Assembly (NCBI GenBank): GCA_964532965.1
Contig: CAZHJE010000001.1
Span: forward strand, 16,920-80,919
Direction: 5' to 3'
Length of the DNA stretch: 64,000 nt
DNA from: CAZHJE01 sp964532965
GTDB taxonomy: Bacteria > Patescibacteriota > WWE3 > UBA101185 > UBA10185
Of the stretch, positions 18,338-26,878 are shown one piece after another. The notes under the pieces were generated by a model, which was not told the origin of the DNA, made no database searches, and worked only from the letters and a program-made list of their open reading frames with translations. The first letter of the stretch is position 1. The number at the start of each line of letters is the position of its first letter. A program made the translations under genes and the position numbers.

Positions 18338-19444
18338 ATGTCCAACAGTAGTTTATCATTATCACGTGCAGAAATGCTACTTTACAGAGTAAATGAGGCA
18401 ATCTATGCTACAGATAGCACTGGTAAGATTACTTTGTTTAACCATGCACTTGAGTTACTTCTTGGAATAAGATCTTCAGATGCTATTGGAAAGAATATTA
18501 GCACTCTTCTTTATCTTCGAGACGAACACAAAAACCCTTTTGATGTTTTATCATTGTGCTCAGACAATTTGGAAAACATAAGAATACCAGAAATTTTAAT
18601 TTTAAGAGATTTTCTAGGTGATGTTAGATATTTAAGAATTAAAGTTTCAGTAATAAAAGGAACTAATACAAATGAGTATTTAGTAACTATGAGCGACGTC
18701 ACAAAAGAAAAAGAACTAGACAAAGCAAAAGACGAATTCATATCTATTGTCTCGCACGAGCTAAAAACCCCAATGTCGATTGTTAAGAGTTATTTGTGGA
18801 TGTTAGAGCAAGAAAAAGGAGGCCCACTCACTCAAAAACAAAAAGAATATCTAAATAAAGCACTACTTGGTACAGAAAGAATGATTTTTTTGATTAATGA
18901 CATTTTGAGTTTATCTAAAATTGAGCAGGGTAGAATAACATTTAACATAACTGATTTTAAATTAAGCCCTTTCATACAAGAAGTAACAAGTGAGATAAAA
19001 GTTAAAATTGAAGAAAACAATTTAACATTTAACTTGGTTTGGGAAGAAGATACAAAAGATGTAAATGTTTATACTGATAAAGATAAACTTAGAGAAATTC
19101 TTTTAAATTTGGTGTCAAATGCAATTAAATATACAAAACAGGGCAATATTACACTTAAAATAAAAAAAGAACAAAATAATTTCGTTAAAATTCTTATCAC
19201 TGATACAGGAAAAGGGATTGATCCAAAAGAATTAAAAAAGCTTTTTCACAAATTTCAAAGGCTAGATAATTCGTATCAAACTGTAGCAGAAAGTGGCGGC
19301 ACCGGCCTAGGATTATATATAGTTAAATTGTATATTGGGTTGTTGGGTGGTAGTGTTGGTGCGGAATCAAAAGGAATTAATAAAGGAAGTACTTTTTGGG
19401 TTACAATCCCTACAAATAAAACGCAACTTAAAAAAGTGAATTAA
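18338..19444 (+). CDS. PAS-domain sensor histidine kinase (orphan)
   Basis: 368 residues, soluble with no membrane helix, so it senses a cytoplasmic signal. Residues 10-120 form a PAS domain (EAIYATDSTGKITLFN). The HisKA helix is near 130-200 with the phospho-acceptor His in IVSHELKTPMS. The HATPase domain follows with the N-box NLVSNAIKYT, G1 ITDTGKGI and G2 GGTGLGLYIVK. All catalytic motifs look intact. It is one of only three plus-strand genes in the window and no response regulator lies beside it, so its partner must be elsewhere. It diverges from the CAP-domain gene. Confidence 0.92.
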   Translation: MSNSSLSLSRAEMLLYRVNEAIYATDSTGKITLFNHALELLLGIRSSDAIGKNISTLLYLRDEHKNPFDVLSLCSDNLENIRIPEILILRDFLGDVRYLRIKVSVIKGTNTNEYLVTMSDVTKEKELDKAKDEFISIVSHELKTPMSIVKSYLWMLEQEKGGPLTQKQKEYLNKALLGTERMIFLINDILSLSKIEQGRITFNITDFKLSPFIQEVTSEIKVKIEENNLTFNLVWEEDTKDVNVYTDKDKLREILLNLVSNAIKYTKQGNITLKIKKEQNNFVKILITDTGKGIDPKELKKLFHKFQRLDNSYQTVAESGGTGLGLYIVKLYIGLLGGSVGAESKGINKGSTFWVTIPTNKTQLKKVN

Positions 19445-19445
19445 A

Positions 19446-19469
19446 TTGGCGGGTACTAAGCCCCGCCAA
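19446..19469 (-). terminator. intrinsic-type hairpin after the HU gene
   Basis: An 8-bp GC-rich perfect stem (TTGGCGGG with CCCGCCAA) and an 8-base loop lie between the convergent ends of the histidine kinase and HU genes. On the minus strand it is followed by a broken T-rich run, so it most likely ends HU transcription; it may also slow transcripts from the kinase side. Confidence 0.6.
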
Positions 19470-19494
19470 CAACTCATTCAAATTAAGATATTCA

Positions 19495-19767
19495 CTATCT
19501 TACTGAATCTTTTAATCCTTTACCAGCTTTAAATGCAGGTGTCTTTGTTTCAGGTATTCTAAGTGCAGCACCTGTTTGTGGATTTCTTCCCATTCTTGCT
19601 GCTCTTGTTCTAACTTCAAATGTACCGAATCCAGTCCATGTAACTTTTTCTCCTTTTGCAAGTGCTTTTGTTACAATTGCTTGGAGCGCGTCAAGAACTT
19701 TACCTGAAGCAACCTTTGTTAATCCAGCTTGATCAGCTAGCATATCTACTAAATCTTGTTTTGTCAT
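19495..19767 (-). CDS. hup: HU-family DNA-binding protein
   Basis: 90 residues, the standard length. HU dimers bend DNA and organise the nucleoid. The sequence has the opening TKQDLVDMLADQAGL, the beta-arm region WTGFGTFEVRTRAARMGRNP with the intercalating Pro, and the basic C-terminus KAGKGLKD. I chose the ATG at 19767 because a GGGGGTG Shine-Dalgarno lies about nine bases upstream; the longer frame would begin inside that site. A GC-rich hairpin follows the gene. It appears to be transcribed alone, as is common for this abundant protein. Confidence 0.95.
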   Translation of the reverse strand: MTKQDLVDMLADQAGLTKVASGKVLDALQAIVTKALAKGEKVTWTGFGTFEVRTRAARMGRNPQTGAALRIPETKTPAFKAGKGLKDSVR

Positions 19768-19811
19768 TTTTAAAACACCCCCTTTCAAAAAAACTGCCTG
19801 ACTCCAATTTA

Positions 19812-20582
19812 CTATAAAAGCTTATCAACTCTATCAATTGTTTTTTTCTCTGTATCTATTATTACACTCCTTAATGCTATTTTACCAGTATCTTCCCATT
19901 CAAATCGTTGGTTCAAACCAGTTAAGTATAAATTTTGTATTATTTGTGTTTTTACTCCAAGAATTGAATCAATATTACCAGTCATCCCAACATCACTTAT
20001 GTACATTGTACCATTAGGCAATACGCGTTGGTCGCAAGTTGGGACATGCGTATGCGTTCCAACAAGAACATCAACTTTACCGTCTAAATAAAAGCCCATT
20101 ACATATTTTTCACTTGTAGCCTCTGCGTGAAAATCTACCAAAGTACAGGAGATGTTTTTATCTTTTGTTTCATCCAATATTTTTGAAACTGTTGTAAAGG
20201 GATCATTTATTCTTTCGTTTAAAAATGTCCTACCCATAATATTTATTATAAGTACATGCCCATGCGTACCTGCGTCTACAATTTTATAACCATCGCCATA
20301 TACTGTATCTGGATAATTTGCTGGTCTAATAAGTGGGTATTTATTAAATAGTTCTTCTGTATCTTTTTGCCAAAATACATGATCTCCGCCAGTAAAAAAG
20401 TCTATGCCTGCATTCTGCATTTCTAAAAGTGTTAAATCAGTAACTCCTCTACCATGTGCTAAATTTTCTACATTAGCAACTACAAAATTAACAGAAAATT
20501 CTTTTTTAATATCTAATAAGTATTTATTTACTATTTCTCTTCCAGGAGCCGCTACGATATCACCAATAAATAATATTTTCAT
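19812..20582 (-). CDS. ymdB: YmdB-family metallophosphodiesterase
   Basis: 256 residues. Metal ligands are visible in order: FIGDIVAAPGR at the start, VANVENLAHGRG near 37, GGDHVFW near 65, VDFHAEATSEK near 148 and VGTHTHVPT near 175. This matches the TIGR00282/YmdB family; B. subtilis YmdB hydrolyses 2',3'-cyclic nucleotides and affects biofilm decisions. It lies just downstream of RNase Y, the same pairing as ymdA-ymdB in Firmicutes, which suggests a link to RNA turnover products. It overlaps the small membrane gene before it by four bases. Confidence 0.9.
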   Translation of the reverse strand: MKILFIGDIVAAPGREIVNKYLLDIKKEFSVNFVVANVENLAHGRGVTDLTLLEMQNAGIDFFTGGDHVFWQKDTEELFNKYPLIRPANYPDTVYGDGYKIVDAGTHGHVLIINIMGRTFLNERINDPFTTVSKILDETKDKNISCTLVDFHAEATSEKYVMGFYLDGKVDVLVGTHTHVPTCDQRVLPNGTMYISDVGMTGNIDSILGVKTQIIQNLYLTGLNQRFEWEDTGKIALRSVIIDTEKKTIDRVDKLL

Positions 20583-20791
20583 TTTTTAATCCTGGTTATA
20601 CTAAAATTATTAACTGTCCACGTGTTGAATAGTATAACAGGTTTTTTTACTGAACTAACAAATACATACACAATAAATACAATTAGTGCAAGACCTAGAG
20701 TAGTTATACATCCTTTAATGATAGAGCTTAGTATATGTGTAAATGCGTATACACATATTATGAAAAGAAGTAATAACAACAAATAGTACAT
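20579..20791 (-). CDS. small hypothetical membrane protein between rny and ymdB
   Basis: 70 residues with two hydrophobic stretches (about 2-22 and 28-48) and a basic tail ending in RIKK. No family recognised. Its start shares a base with the stop of rny (TAATG) and its end overlaps the ymdB start (ATGA), so all three are probably co-translated. RNase Y is membrane-anchored, so a small membrane partner is conceivable, but nothing in the sequence shows it. Confidence 0.55.
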   Translation of the reverse strand: MYYLLLLLLFIICVYAFTHILSSIIKGCITTLGLALIVFIVYVFVSSVKKPVILFNTWTVNNFSITRIKK

Positions 20792-22323
20792 TACTTTGCC
20801 ATTTCTGTTACTCTAGTTTCTCTAATCACAGTTACTTTAACAACTCCCGGATAAGTCTGTTCAAGTTCTATCTTTTTTGCAATTTCTCTTGCCAAAAGCG
20901 CAGTAGAGGAATCATCAACTTTTTCAGGACTTACAAAAATTCTAACCTCGCGCCCAGCAGATATTGCATATGCTTTATCGACACCATCAAATGATGTTGC
21001 AGCATCTTCCAAGTTTTGCATTCTTGCAACGTATGATTCATAATCTTCAGATCTAGCTCCAGGTCTTGCACCACTAATATGATCTGCGAGTGCAACTACC
21101 GCCGATTCTATAGAGCTAAAAGGCCTATCTTCATGATGCTCTGCAACAGCATTAATAACTGCCTCAGGCATTTTATATTTTTTCAATAAATCAACACCGA
21201 GTTGTACATGTGTGCCCTCGGCGTCATTTACGACTTTTCCGATATCATGAAACAAACACCCAAGTTTAACTGTTTCTACGTCGACTTTTAACTCATGTGC
21301 AAGTGCAACACCAATTCTTGTTTCTTCAAGAGTGTGTTCAATCATGTTTTGCCCATATGAAAACCTATATTTAAATCTCCCGAGCATCTGGACTAAGTCT
21401 TTAGGTACATTATATACACCTACACGATGGCATAAATTGTCGCCTTCTTTGTACATTATATGCTCAATGTCTTTTTGAGTCTGTTCAACTACCTCCTCTA
21501 TACGTGAGGGCTGTATTCTGCCATCAGCGAGTAGTCTTTCAAGAGCTATCTTTGCAACTTCTCGTCTTACCGGATCAAAAGATGAAATAATTATGTCTCC
21601 TGGCGAAGAATCCAAATCTAATTCAACACCAGTTTGCTCTTCGAATTTCTTTATATTTCTACCTTCTTTACCAATTATTCTACCTTTCAACTCTTCATCG
21701 CCTAACTTAACTTTAGAAGTTGTATATGAAACTACATAATCTGTTGCACCAAATCTCATAGCGTCAACTAATATTTCTTGAGCCATAACATCCGCAGTTC
21801 TTTTTATTTCCTCTTCAATCTGACGTATTCTTTTACTTTTTTCTTCTATCAGTTCTTTATCGTATAAGACTAATAATTCTTTTTTTGCCTCTTCTGGCGT
21901 TAAATGTGCCAACTCTTCCAGTTTTTGTTGTTTTTGCTTTAAAAGATCGTCTATCTTAACATTTTTTTCTTCAATCTTTTCTTGTATTTGCTTTATTTGA
22001 GATTTCTTTTCTTTAAGCTCATCTTCCCTTACTTTTATTTCTGCCTCTTTTATGGTGAGCTGTTTTTCTTTTTCTCCAGACGATTTAATAATAGTATTTG
22101 CCTCATTTGTTGCATCATTTTTTATCTTCAAAGCCTCGGCCTTGGCTTCGAGTAATATTTCTTTTGCTTTTGCTCTAGCTTGAAGTACAATGGTTTGATC
22201 TGATACATCACCAGTATCATCTTTTTTTTGTATGTTTGGTGCTTTTTTATTACTCCCAAAATAATAAGCAACACCTGCGATAACAAGTAGCAAAATTCCA
22301 AATAATATGTATGTACTTAACAT
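20791..22323 (-). CDS. rny: ribonuclease Y
   Basis: 510 residues. A single N-terminal membrane helix (TYILFGILLLVIAGVAYYFG) is followed by a long charged coiled coil to about residue 185, a KH domain with GRIIGKEGRNIKKFEE near 220, and an HD domain with HDIGKVV near 357 and AEHHEDRP near 390. RNase Y is the membrane-bound endonuclease that starts mRNA decay in many bacteria. An AAGGAGG Shine-Dalgarno just before the ATG at 22323 fixes the start; the longer frame can be discounted. A strong promoter at 22501-22529 leaves an unusually long leader of about 170 bases. Confidence 0.95.
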   Translation of the reverse strand: MLSTYILFGILLLVIAGVAYYFGSNKKAPNIQKKDDTGDVSDQTIVLQARAKAKEILLEAKAEALKIKNDATNEANTIIKSSGEKEKQLTIKEAEIKVREDELKEKKSQIKQIQEKIEEKNVKIDDLLKQKQQKLEELAHLTPEEAKKELLVLYDKELIEEKSKRIRQIEEEIKRTADVMAQEILVDAMRFGATDYVVSYTTSKVKLGDEELKGRIIGKEGRNIKKFEEQTGVELDLDSSPGDIIISSFDPVRREVAKIALERLLADGRIQPSRIEEVVEQTQKDIEHIMYKEGDNLCHRVGVYNVPKDLVQMLGRFKYRFSYGQNMIEHTLEETRIGVALAHELKVDVETVKLGCLFHDIGKVVNDAEGTHVQLGVDLLKKYKMPEAVINAVAEHHEDRPFSSIESAVVALADHISGARPGARSEDYESYVARMQNLEDAATSFDGVDKAYAISAGREVRIFVSPEKVDDSSTALLAREIAKKIELEQTYPGVVKVTVIRETRVTEMAK

Positions 22324-22382
22324 AGTCCTCCTTGCGACGTTAAACAATTAGTTAAACTTAATATTTTGTCGATTTAGTATGA

Positions 22383-22477
22383 AACAAGCAAAAAAGTTTT
22401 AAACCCGATATAGGTAATATGAACACCGTATATGCAATAGTTTTTTTGTATTTAGTTTTTTGTTTAAAAAGCTTGTT
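22383..22477 (-). promoter_or_regulatory. imperfect inverted repeat in the rny leader
   Basis: In the 208-base space between recX and rny, AACAAGC (22383-22389) and TTTTAAAC (22397-22404) can pair with GCTTGTT (22471-22477) and GTTTAAAA (22462-22469). This closes a loop of about 57 bases inside the untranslated leader of rny. It lacks the compact GC stem plus T-run of a terminator. A role in mRNA stability or autoregulation is possible but unproven. Confidence 0.35.
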
Positions 22478-22500
22478 ATCATAGGAAATACAACAAATAG

Positions 22501-22529
22501 ATAATAGTTTAGATTGGGGAAAGTGTCAA
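22501..22529 (-). promoter_or_regulatory. strong sigma-70-type promoter of rny
   Basis: On the minus strand there is a perfect TTGACA -35 box, a 17-base spacer and a TATTAT -10 box, beginning just after the recX stop codon. This is the best consensus promoter in the window and would give an rny leader of roughly 170 bases. Confidence 0.75.
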
Positions 22530-22531
22530 AT

Positions 22532-23008
22532 TTAAGATTTTAAGGAATTTATGCTATCCGCCGAGAAGCCTCTTCTAAAAAGATATGCTTTTTGAGCTCT
22601 AAAATCTTTTTTATTCAATTTCTTTAATACAATACTTTGTACAATGCTTCTTTCTAAATCTGCCGTGTAAACAGCTTCTAAAGCATTTGACACTGTTTGT
22701 TTAGCAACCCCTTTTTTATACAAAAACTGTGCGAGCTCTAATTTACTATATGGAGCATTAGAATCACTTTTTTGAAGTATATAGGTCTCAGCATATCTGT
22801 AATCATCTAAAAAGGAATGATCTGTCAAATATTCTAGTATTTCTTTTGTCAGCCTTTCTTTTAGTGTTTCGGCACCATCTGCCAGTGTGCTTTTTAGCAA
22901 TTTAGAAATCTTTTGTTTAACCTCAACAATAGTTCTATCTTTAAATGTAATAAAAGAAAGACAGTTATTTAACACTCTTGTATACAACTCGTTGTAATCA
23001 CTGGTCAT
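22532..23008 (-). CDS. recX: RecX regulatory protein
   Basis: 158 residues, predicted all-helical in three-helix repeats: YTRVLNNCLSFITFKDRTIVEVKQKI near the start, then DHSFLDDYRYAETYI near 70 and QFLYKKGVAKQTVSNAL near 105, as in RecX proteins. RecX binds RecA filaments and limits recombinase activity. It lies 17 bases downstream of recA, the classic arrangement, so any control of recA would extend to it. Confidence 0.88.
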   Translation of the reverse strand: MTSDYNELYTRVLNNCLSFITFKDRTIVEVKQKISKLLKSTLADGAETLKERLTKEILEYLTDHSFLDDYRYAETYILQKSDSNAPYSKLELAQFLYKKGVAKQTVSNALEAVYTADLERSIVQSIVLKKLNKKDFRAQKAYLFRRGFSADSINSLKS

Positions 23009-23025
23009 TAAAAATATGGTAACAC

Positions 23026-24111
23026 TTATTCACTATCTGTATACTCACTATCTTCAGCATCAGCTTTTAAAGCTAAAGGCACTGTTTCGCCACTTGAAAG
23101 TATGTTTCTAATCTTTTTTTCGATTTCCTGATATACTTTTTGATTTGTGTTGAGTAATTCCTTCACCGCTTCTCTTCCCTGACCTATCTTTTCACCATTA
23201 AACTCATACCAAGAACCACTTTTTTTAACAATATTCAATTCAACACCTACATCAACCAGGTTTCCTGCCTTACTTATACCTTCGTTAAACATTATGTCAA
23301 ACTCTGCTACTCTAAACGGCGGGGCCACTTTGTTTTTGACAACTTTGACACGTACGCGAATTCCAGAAATATCAGATCCACTACCTTTTAGAGACTCAAT
23401 TCGTCTAATTTCAAGTCTTACAGAGGCATAAAATTTCAATGCCCGTCCACCAGGTGTGATTTCGGGATTACCAAACATTACACCAACTTTTGTTCTTAGT
23501 TGATTAGTGAATATGACAGTGCAGTTAGATTTGCTTATTGCACCAGTTATTTTCCTTAACGCATGGCTCATAAGCCTAGCTTGGAGTGCTATATGACTGT
23601 CCCCAATATCTCCATCTATTTCAGCACGAGGTGTAAGTGCTGCAACTGAGTCAATTGCAATAACATCTACAGCATTAGAACGAATTAAAGTCTCAGCGAT
23701 TTCAAGTGCCTGCTCGCCAGTATCAGGTTGCGACACAAGTAAATTTTCAACATCAACTCCGGTTTTTTCAGCATATACAGGATCAAACGCATGTTCTGCA
23801 TCAATCAATGCCGCCGTACCCCCAATTTTTTGTGCTTCAGCAATAATATGTTGCACCAGTGTAGTTTTTCCAGAAGATTCTGGGCCATATATTTCAATGA
23901 TACGTCCCCTAGGGATACCTCCAATGCCAAGTGCTACATCTAAAGCAATAGAACCTGTTGGAATGACCTCTATATTTTTTCTTTGAGTCTTATCTCCTAA
24001 TCTCATAATAGATCCTTTTCCGAAACTTTTTTCTATTTGAGCAAGTGCAGAATCTAGCGCTAATTTTTTATTTTTATCTACATTTGTATTTGTTGTAATT
24101 TTGTTTGCCAT
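23026..24111 (-). CDS. recA: RecA recombinase
   Basis: 361 residues. It forms filaments on single-stranded DNA, drives strand exchange and, in most bacteria, triggers the damage response. The Walker A motif GPESSGKT is at residues 76-83, Walker B is [10 protein letters not shown] near 155, and the L2 region has [15 protein letters not shown] near 210. The tail is acidic ([11 protein letters not shown]). Upstream, between gltX and recA, lies the dyad ACTCTA-N7-TAGAGT, identical to one before the XRE regulator gene at 40470. A recA promoter is not clear; TTGTAT and TAAACT boxes with 16-base spacing are a weak candidate. Confidence 0.97.
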   Translation of the reverse strand: MANKITTNTNVDKNKKLALDSALAQIEKSFGKGSIMRLGDKTQRKNIEVIPTGSIALDVALGIGGIPRGRIIEIYGPESSGKTTLVQHIIAEAQKIGGTAALIDAEHAFDPVYAEKTGVDVENLLVSQPDTGEQALEIAETLIRSNAVDVIAIDSVAALTPRAEIDGDIGDSHIALQARLMSHALRKITGAISKSNCTVIFTNQLRTKVGVMFGNPEITPGGRALKFYASVRLEIRRIESLKGSGSDISGIRVRVKVVKNKVAPPFRVAEFDIMFNEGISKAGNLVDVGVELNIVKKSGSWYEFNGEKIGQGREAVKELLNTNQKVYQEIEKKIRNILSSGETVPLALKADAEDSEYTDSE

Positions 24112-24156
24112 AATGTATACAGTTTATCAAAAACACCATAACATACAACTAGATGT

Positions 24157-24175
24157 ACTCTAGTGAGACTAGAGT
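24157..24175. promoter_or_regulatory. 19-bp dyad upstream of recA, candidate operator
   Basis: ACTCTAGTGAGACTAGAGT is a near-perfect palindrome with 8-bp arms and a 3-base centre; written as half-sites it is ACTCTA-N7-TAGAGT. It overlaps the last codons of gltX and ends 46 bases before the recA start. No T-run follows on either strand, so it is not a terminator. The identical half-sites and spacing recur at 40451-40469 before the XRE regulator. Confidence 0.6.
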
Positions 24176-25629
24176 GTATGTTGCGCGATTTTGATTCTTT
24201 CTAGTACCTCAGCCTTACCTAATACTTCTAATATATCAAAAAGTTGAGGAGTGGCATCCCTACCCGATAGCGCTACTCTTATAGTCATAAATGCTTCTTT
24301 TGGTGTATAACCCATTTCTTTTATATAATCGAAAGCTTTATCGTGCATAGTTGATGCTCTCCAATCTGAAATATCTTCAAAGAAAGTGGAAAAATTAGAA
24401 AGTATCTCTTTTGTTTTATCTTTTGCGTACGACACAAGAATAGTTTTATCTATTTGTGGTTTATTAAAAAAATATGTTGTTGCGTAATCAAATTCAGCTA
24501 AGGTTTTTAACTTTTCTTTCACAAGCCCTATTACAAGTAGCAGATGGTTTTTATCTATATTCTCAAGATTATAAGAAAAGTTAATATCAAATTTAGTTTT
24601 CCAAGAAATTACTTTTTGAAGTAAGGCTTCATTAGAAGTATTTCTAATATAGTACCCATTCATCCACAATAATTTCTCCCTATCAAATACAACAAGATCT
24701 GTTTTGTGTATTCTTTCTATAGAAAAATCTTGTATAAATTCATCTAAAGTATATATTTCTTTTTCGGTACCGGGGTTCCAACCCAAAAACATCACAAAGT
24801 TTAATAAAGCTTCAGGTAAATAGCCATTTTGTAAAAAGTTTATCGCGTAAACCTCGCCATATCTTTTGCTCATTTTTTTAGTTGCTCCTGCTTCTTTTAG
24901 ATTTGGTAAATGACCAAATCTAGGAATTTCCCAACCAAAAGCATTAAACAAAACAATTTGTTTGGGAGTAGAAGGTATCCACTCAACACCCCTTAACACT
25001 GGATTTATTTCCATCATATGATCATCAACAACTACCGCGAGATGATAAGTTGGAAAGCCATCAGATTTTAATAATATTTGATCATCAAGTTCAGCTGTAT
25101 TTATTTCAATGTTACCTAATACTAAATCATCCCAAACTATGACTTTATCCTCAGGCATTTTTAACCTAATAACATAGGGTTCGTTGTCTTCCAATTTTTT
25201 ATTTATCTCTTTTTGTGTCAACTGTAAACAGTGTCTATCGTATTTAGTCGTAGCAAGACCCAGTGCTTTTTGTTCTTGCCGCATATGCTCTAATCTTTCA
25301 GGTGTACAAAAACAGCAATATGCATGGCCAAGTTCAATTAATCTTTGTGCATAGTCTTTATATAAGTCCAGTCTTTGAGATTGTATATATGGTTTATACG
25401 GACCAGAGACTTCAGGACCTTCATCCCATGACAAACCAAATGATTTAATTACATCTAACATGCGTTCAAGTGCCCCAGAAACTTCTCTGTTCTTATCAGT
25501 ATCCTCAATACGCAAAATCATTTGCCCGTTATTTTTTTTTGCCCAAGCGTAGTTATATAAATAAGTTCGAATACCACCGATGTGATATTCACCCGTTGGG
25601 CTGGGTGCCATTCGAGTTCTAACTTTCAT
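24169..25629 (-). CDS. gltX: glutamyl-tRNA synthetase (glutamate-tRNA ligase)
   Basis: 486 residues, the normal length. Class I signature motifs are SPTGEYHIGG near residue 9 (the HIGH equivalent; Gly or Asn in the fourth position is common in this enzyme) and KKMSKRYG near 245. LRIEDTD near 40 is also typical. The cysteine cluster after residue 100 (CCFC...C) may bind zinc. In organisms without GlnRS such an enzyme also charges tRNA-Gln before amidation; that cannot be judged here. A TAAAAT extended -10 box lies six bases before the ATG, so the mRNA may be leaderless. Confidence 0.96.
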   Translation of the reverse strand: MKVRTRMAPSPTGEYHIGGIRTYLYNYAWAKKNNGQMILRIEDTDKNREVSGALERMLDVIKSFGLSWDEGPEVSGPYKPYIQSQRLDLYKDYAQRLIELGHAYCCFCTPERLEHMRQEQKALGLATTKYDRHCLQLTQKEINKKLEDNEPYVIRLKMPEDKVIVWDDLVLGNIEINTAELDDQILLKSDGFPTYHLAVVVDDHMMEINPVLRGVEWIPSTPKQIVLFNAFGWEIPRFGHLPNLKEAGATKKMSKRYGEVYAINFLQNGYLPEALLNFVMFLGWNPGTEKEIYTLDEFIQDFSIERIHKTDLVVFDREKLLWMNGYYIRNTSNEALLQKVISWKTKFDINFSYNLENIDKNHLLLVIGLVKEKLKTLAEFDYATTYFFNKPQIDKTILVSYAKDKTKEILSNFSTFFEDISDWRASTMHDKAFDYIKEMGYTPKEAFMTIRVALSGRDATPQLFDILEVLGKAEVLERIKIAQHTL

Positions 25630-25635
25630 AAAAGC

Positions 25636-25644
25636 ATTTTACCA
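25636..25644 (-). promoter_or_regulatory. extended -10 promoter of gltX, leaderless
   Basis: The minus strand reads TGGTAAAAT, an extended -10 element, six bases before the gltX ATG. No Shine-Dalgarno is seen. Confidence 0.45.
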
Positions 25645-25672
25645 CACTAAAAGCTATGTTAATATTAAAAAG

Positions 25673-26878
25673 ATGAATCTAACATACATTGCTAAGCTCA
25701 CTAAAAAAATCGTTACCGCTTTTGCACTTCTTACTGCCATGTACATATTAAGCTTAATTTTTAGACCTGTTTTAAAAAATGCTTTTTACGCAGTGTTTCC
25801 ACCAAAAGATCTACCCAACCCAGTATTCGGAAAATTGGACCCTCTCGTATTTAATGAAATAGAAACAACAAACTCTAATTATAACTTTTCAATCAATACA
25901 GCAGACGGGGAATTACCGTCAGGATTTCCAAAAAACATGATTGTTTACGAAATCAAAACGCCAGAATTTTCATTTCAAGCCGGAAAAGATGCGCAAGAAA
26001 TTGCAAATTACCTTGGCTTTGGTCAAAACGATTTAGTCACCGACCTTAAAGGTAGCATTTATAGATGGAGAAATAGAACATCGGGAGGTTTCTTGGAAAT
26101 AGATATAAATACAAAGGAAATAAGCTTAAAAACCGATTTAAGTACAAAGTCAAACGTATATCCCATTGGTTCAGTCACAACAAGTAGCGCATCAGCTGCA
26201 AGCAAGCAAATGGCAGTAGCTATAGGAGGATTAACCGCAAAGGGATATCAAAATGCTGAAATGAAAGTCAATTTAGCAAGAATATCTGGCACCTCAGTAC
26301 GCGCAGCACCCAGTTCGTCCGCACAACTCGCGCGTGTAGATTTTTTTAGAAAGTTTGGAGAATATCCTGTGTTAGGCGAAAACCCTTATACAGGCCTTAT
26401 CAGTGTATTATATGGTAACTCTAGTATTAAAAACAACGCATACAACTTTCCATACGTTAAATATATCGAGAGAGATGTAGTCGAAAACACTAATAACGTT
26501 GCTACATACCCAATTATAACAATTAACGAGGCCTGGAATGCTGTTACAAAAGATGATAAGGGTGTTATTGTAAGTGTACTACCCATCGGGGGAAGTGTTT
26601 TTGATAATCCTAATAACGTCTCAATCGAACAAGTTTTTATTGATAAAATCTATCTTGCATACTACGAAACTGATAAAAACAATAAATATATACAACCTAT
26701 ATATGTATTCGAGGGTAAATATAACGTAGATAATAGACCAGGGGGAACATTAACAATATATTTTCCAGCAATACAAGGACAATACATAAACCCTGTTGAT
26801 GAAGACCAACAAAACTCTCCACAAGCACAAGAAGTAAATACAAGTGAACCTACAGTTAATCCGTCAATTTCTAATTAA
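25673..26878 (+). CDS. hypothetical exported protein, one N-terminal membrane helix
   Basis: 401 residues. A membrane helix lies near residues 12-32, and the rest is probably outside the cell. The mature part has repeated beta-rich segments. The C-terminal region (VEQVFIDKIYLAYYETDK, then YIQPIYVFEG) has the flavour of the YycH/YycI or PepSY-like fold that contacts envelope sensors, but the match is by eye and weak. The tail is Gln/Pro/Ser/Thr-rich. It diverges from gltX and its last codon overlaps the end of the convergent carboxypeptidase gene. TAATAT lies seven bases before the ATG. Function unknown. Confidence 0.7.
   Translation: MNLTYIAKLTKKIVTAFALLTAMYILSLIFRPVLKNAFYAVFPPKDLPNPVFGKLDPLVFNEIETTNSNYNFSINTADGELPSGFPKNMIVYEIKTPEFSFQAGKDAQEIANYLGFGQNDLVTDLKGSIYRWRNRTSGGFLEIDINTKEISLKTDLSTKSNVYPIGSVTTSSASAASKQMAVAIGGLTAKGYQNAEMKVNLARISGTSVRAAPSSSAQLARVDFFRKFGEYPVLGENPYTGLISVLYGNSSIKNNAYNFPYVKYIERDVVENTNNVATYPIITINEAWNAVTKDDKGVIVSVLPIGGSVFDNPNNVSIEQVFIDKIYLAYYETDKNNKYIQPIYVFEGKYNVDNRPGGTLTIYFPAIQGQYINPVDEDQQNSPQAQEVNTSEPTVNPSISN

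Noticed and set aside
19910..19919. GGTTCAAACC resembling a tRNA T-loop
   Set aside because: It lies inside the ymdB coding frame with no acceptor or anticodon stem around it.
24157..24175. gltX-recA dyad as an intrinsic terminator
   Set aside because: No T-run follows on either strand, the loop would be only three bases, and the same sequence recurs before another gene.
24169..25629. GluRS with a broken HIGH motif (HIGG)
   Set aside because: Gly or Asn in the fourth position is common in this enzyme family, and KMSKR is intact.
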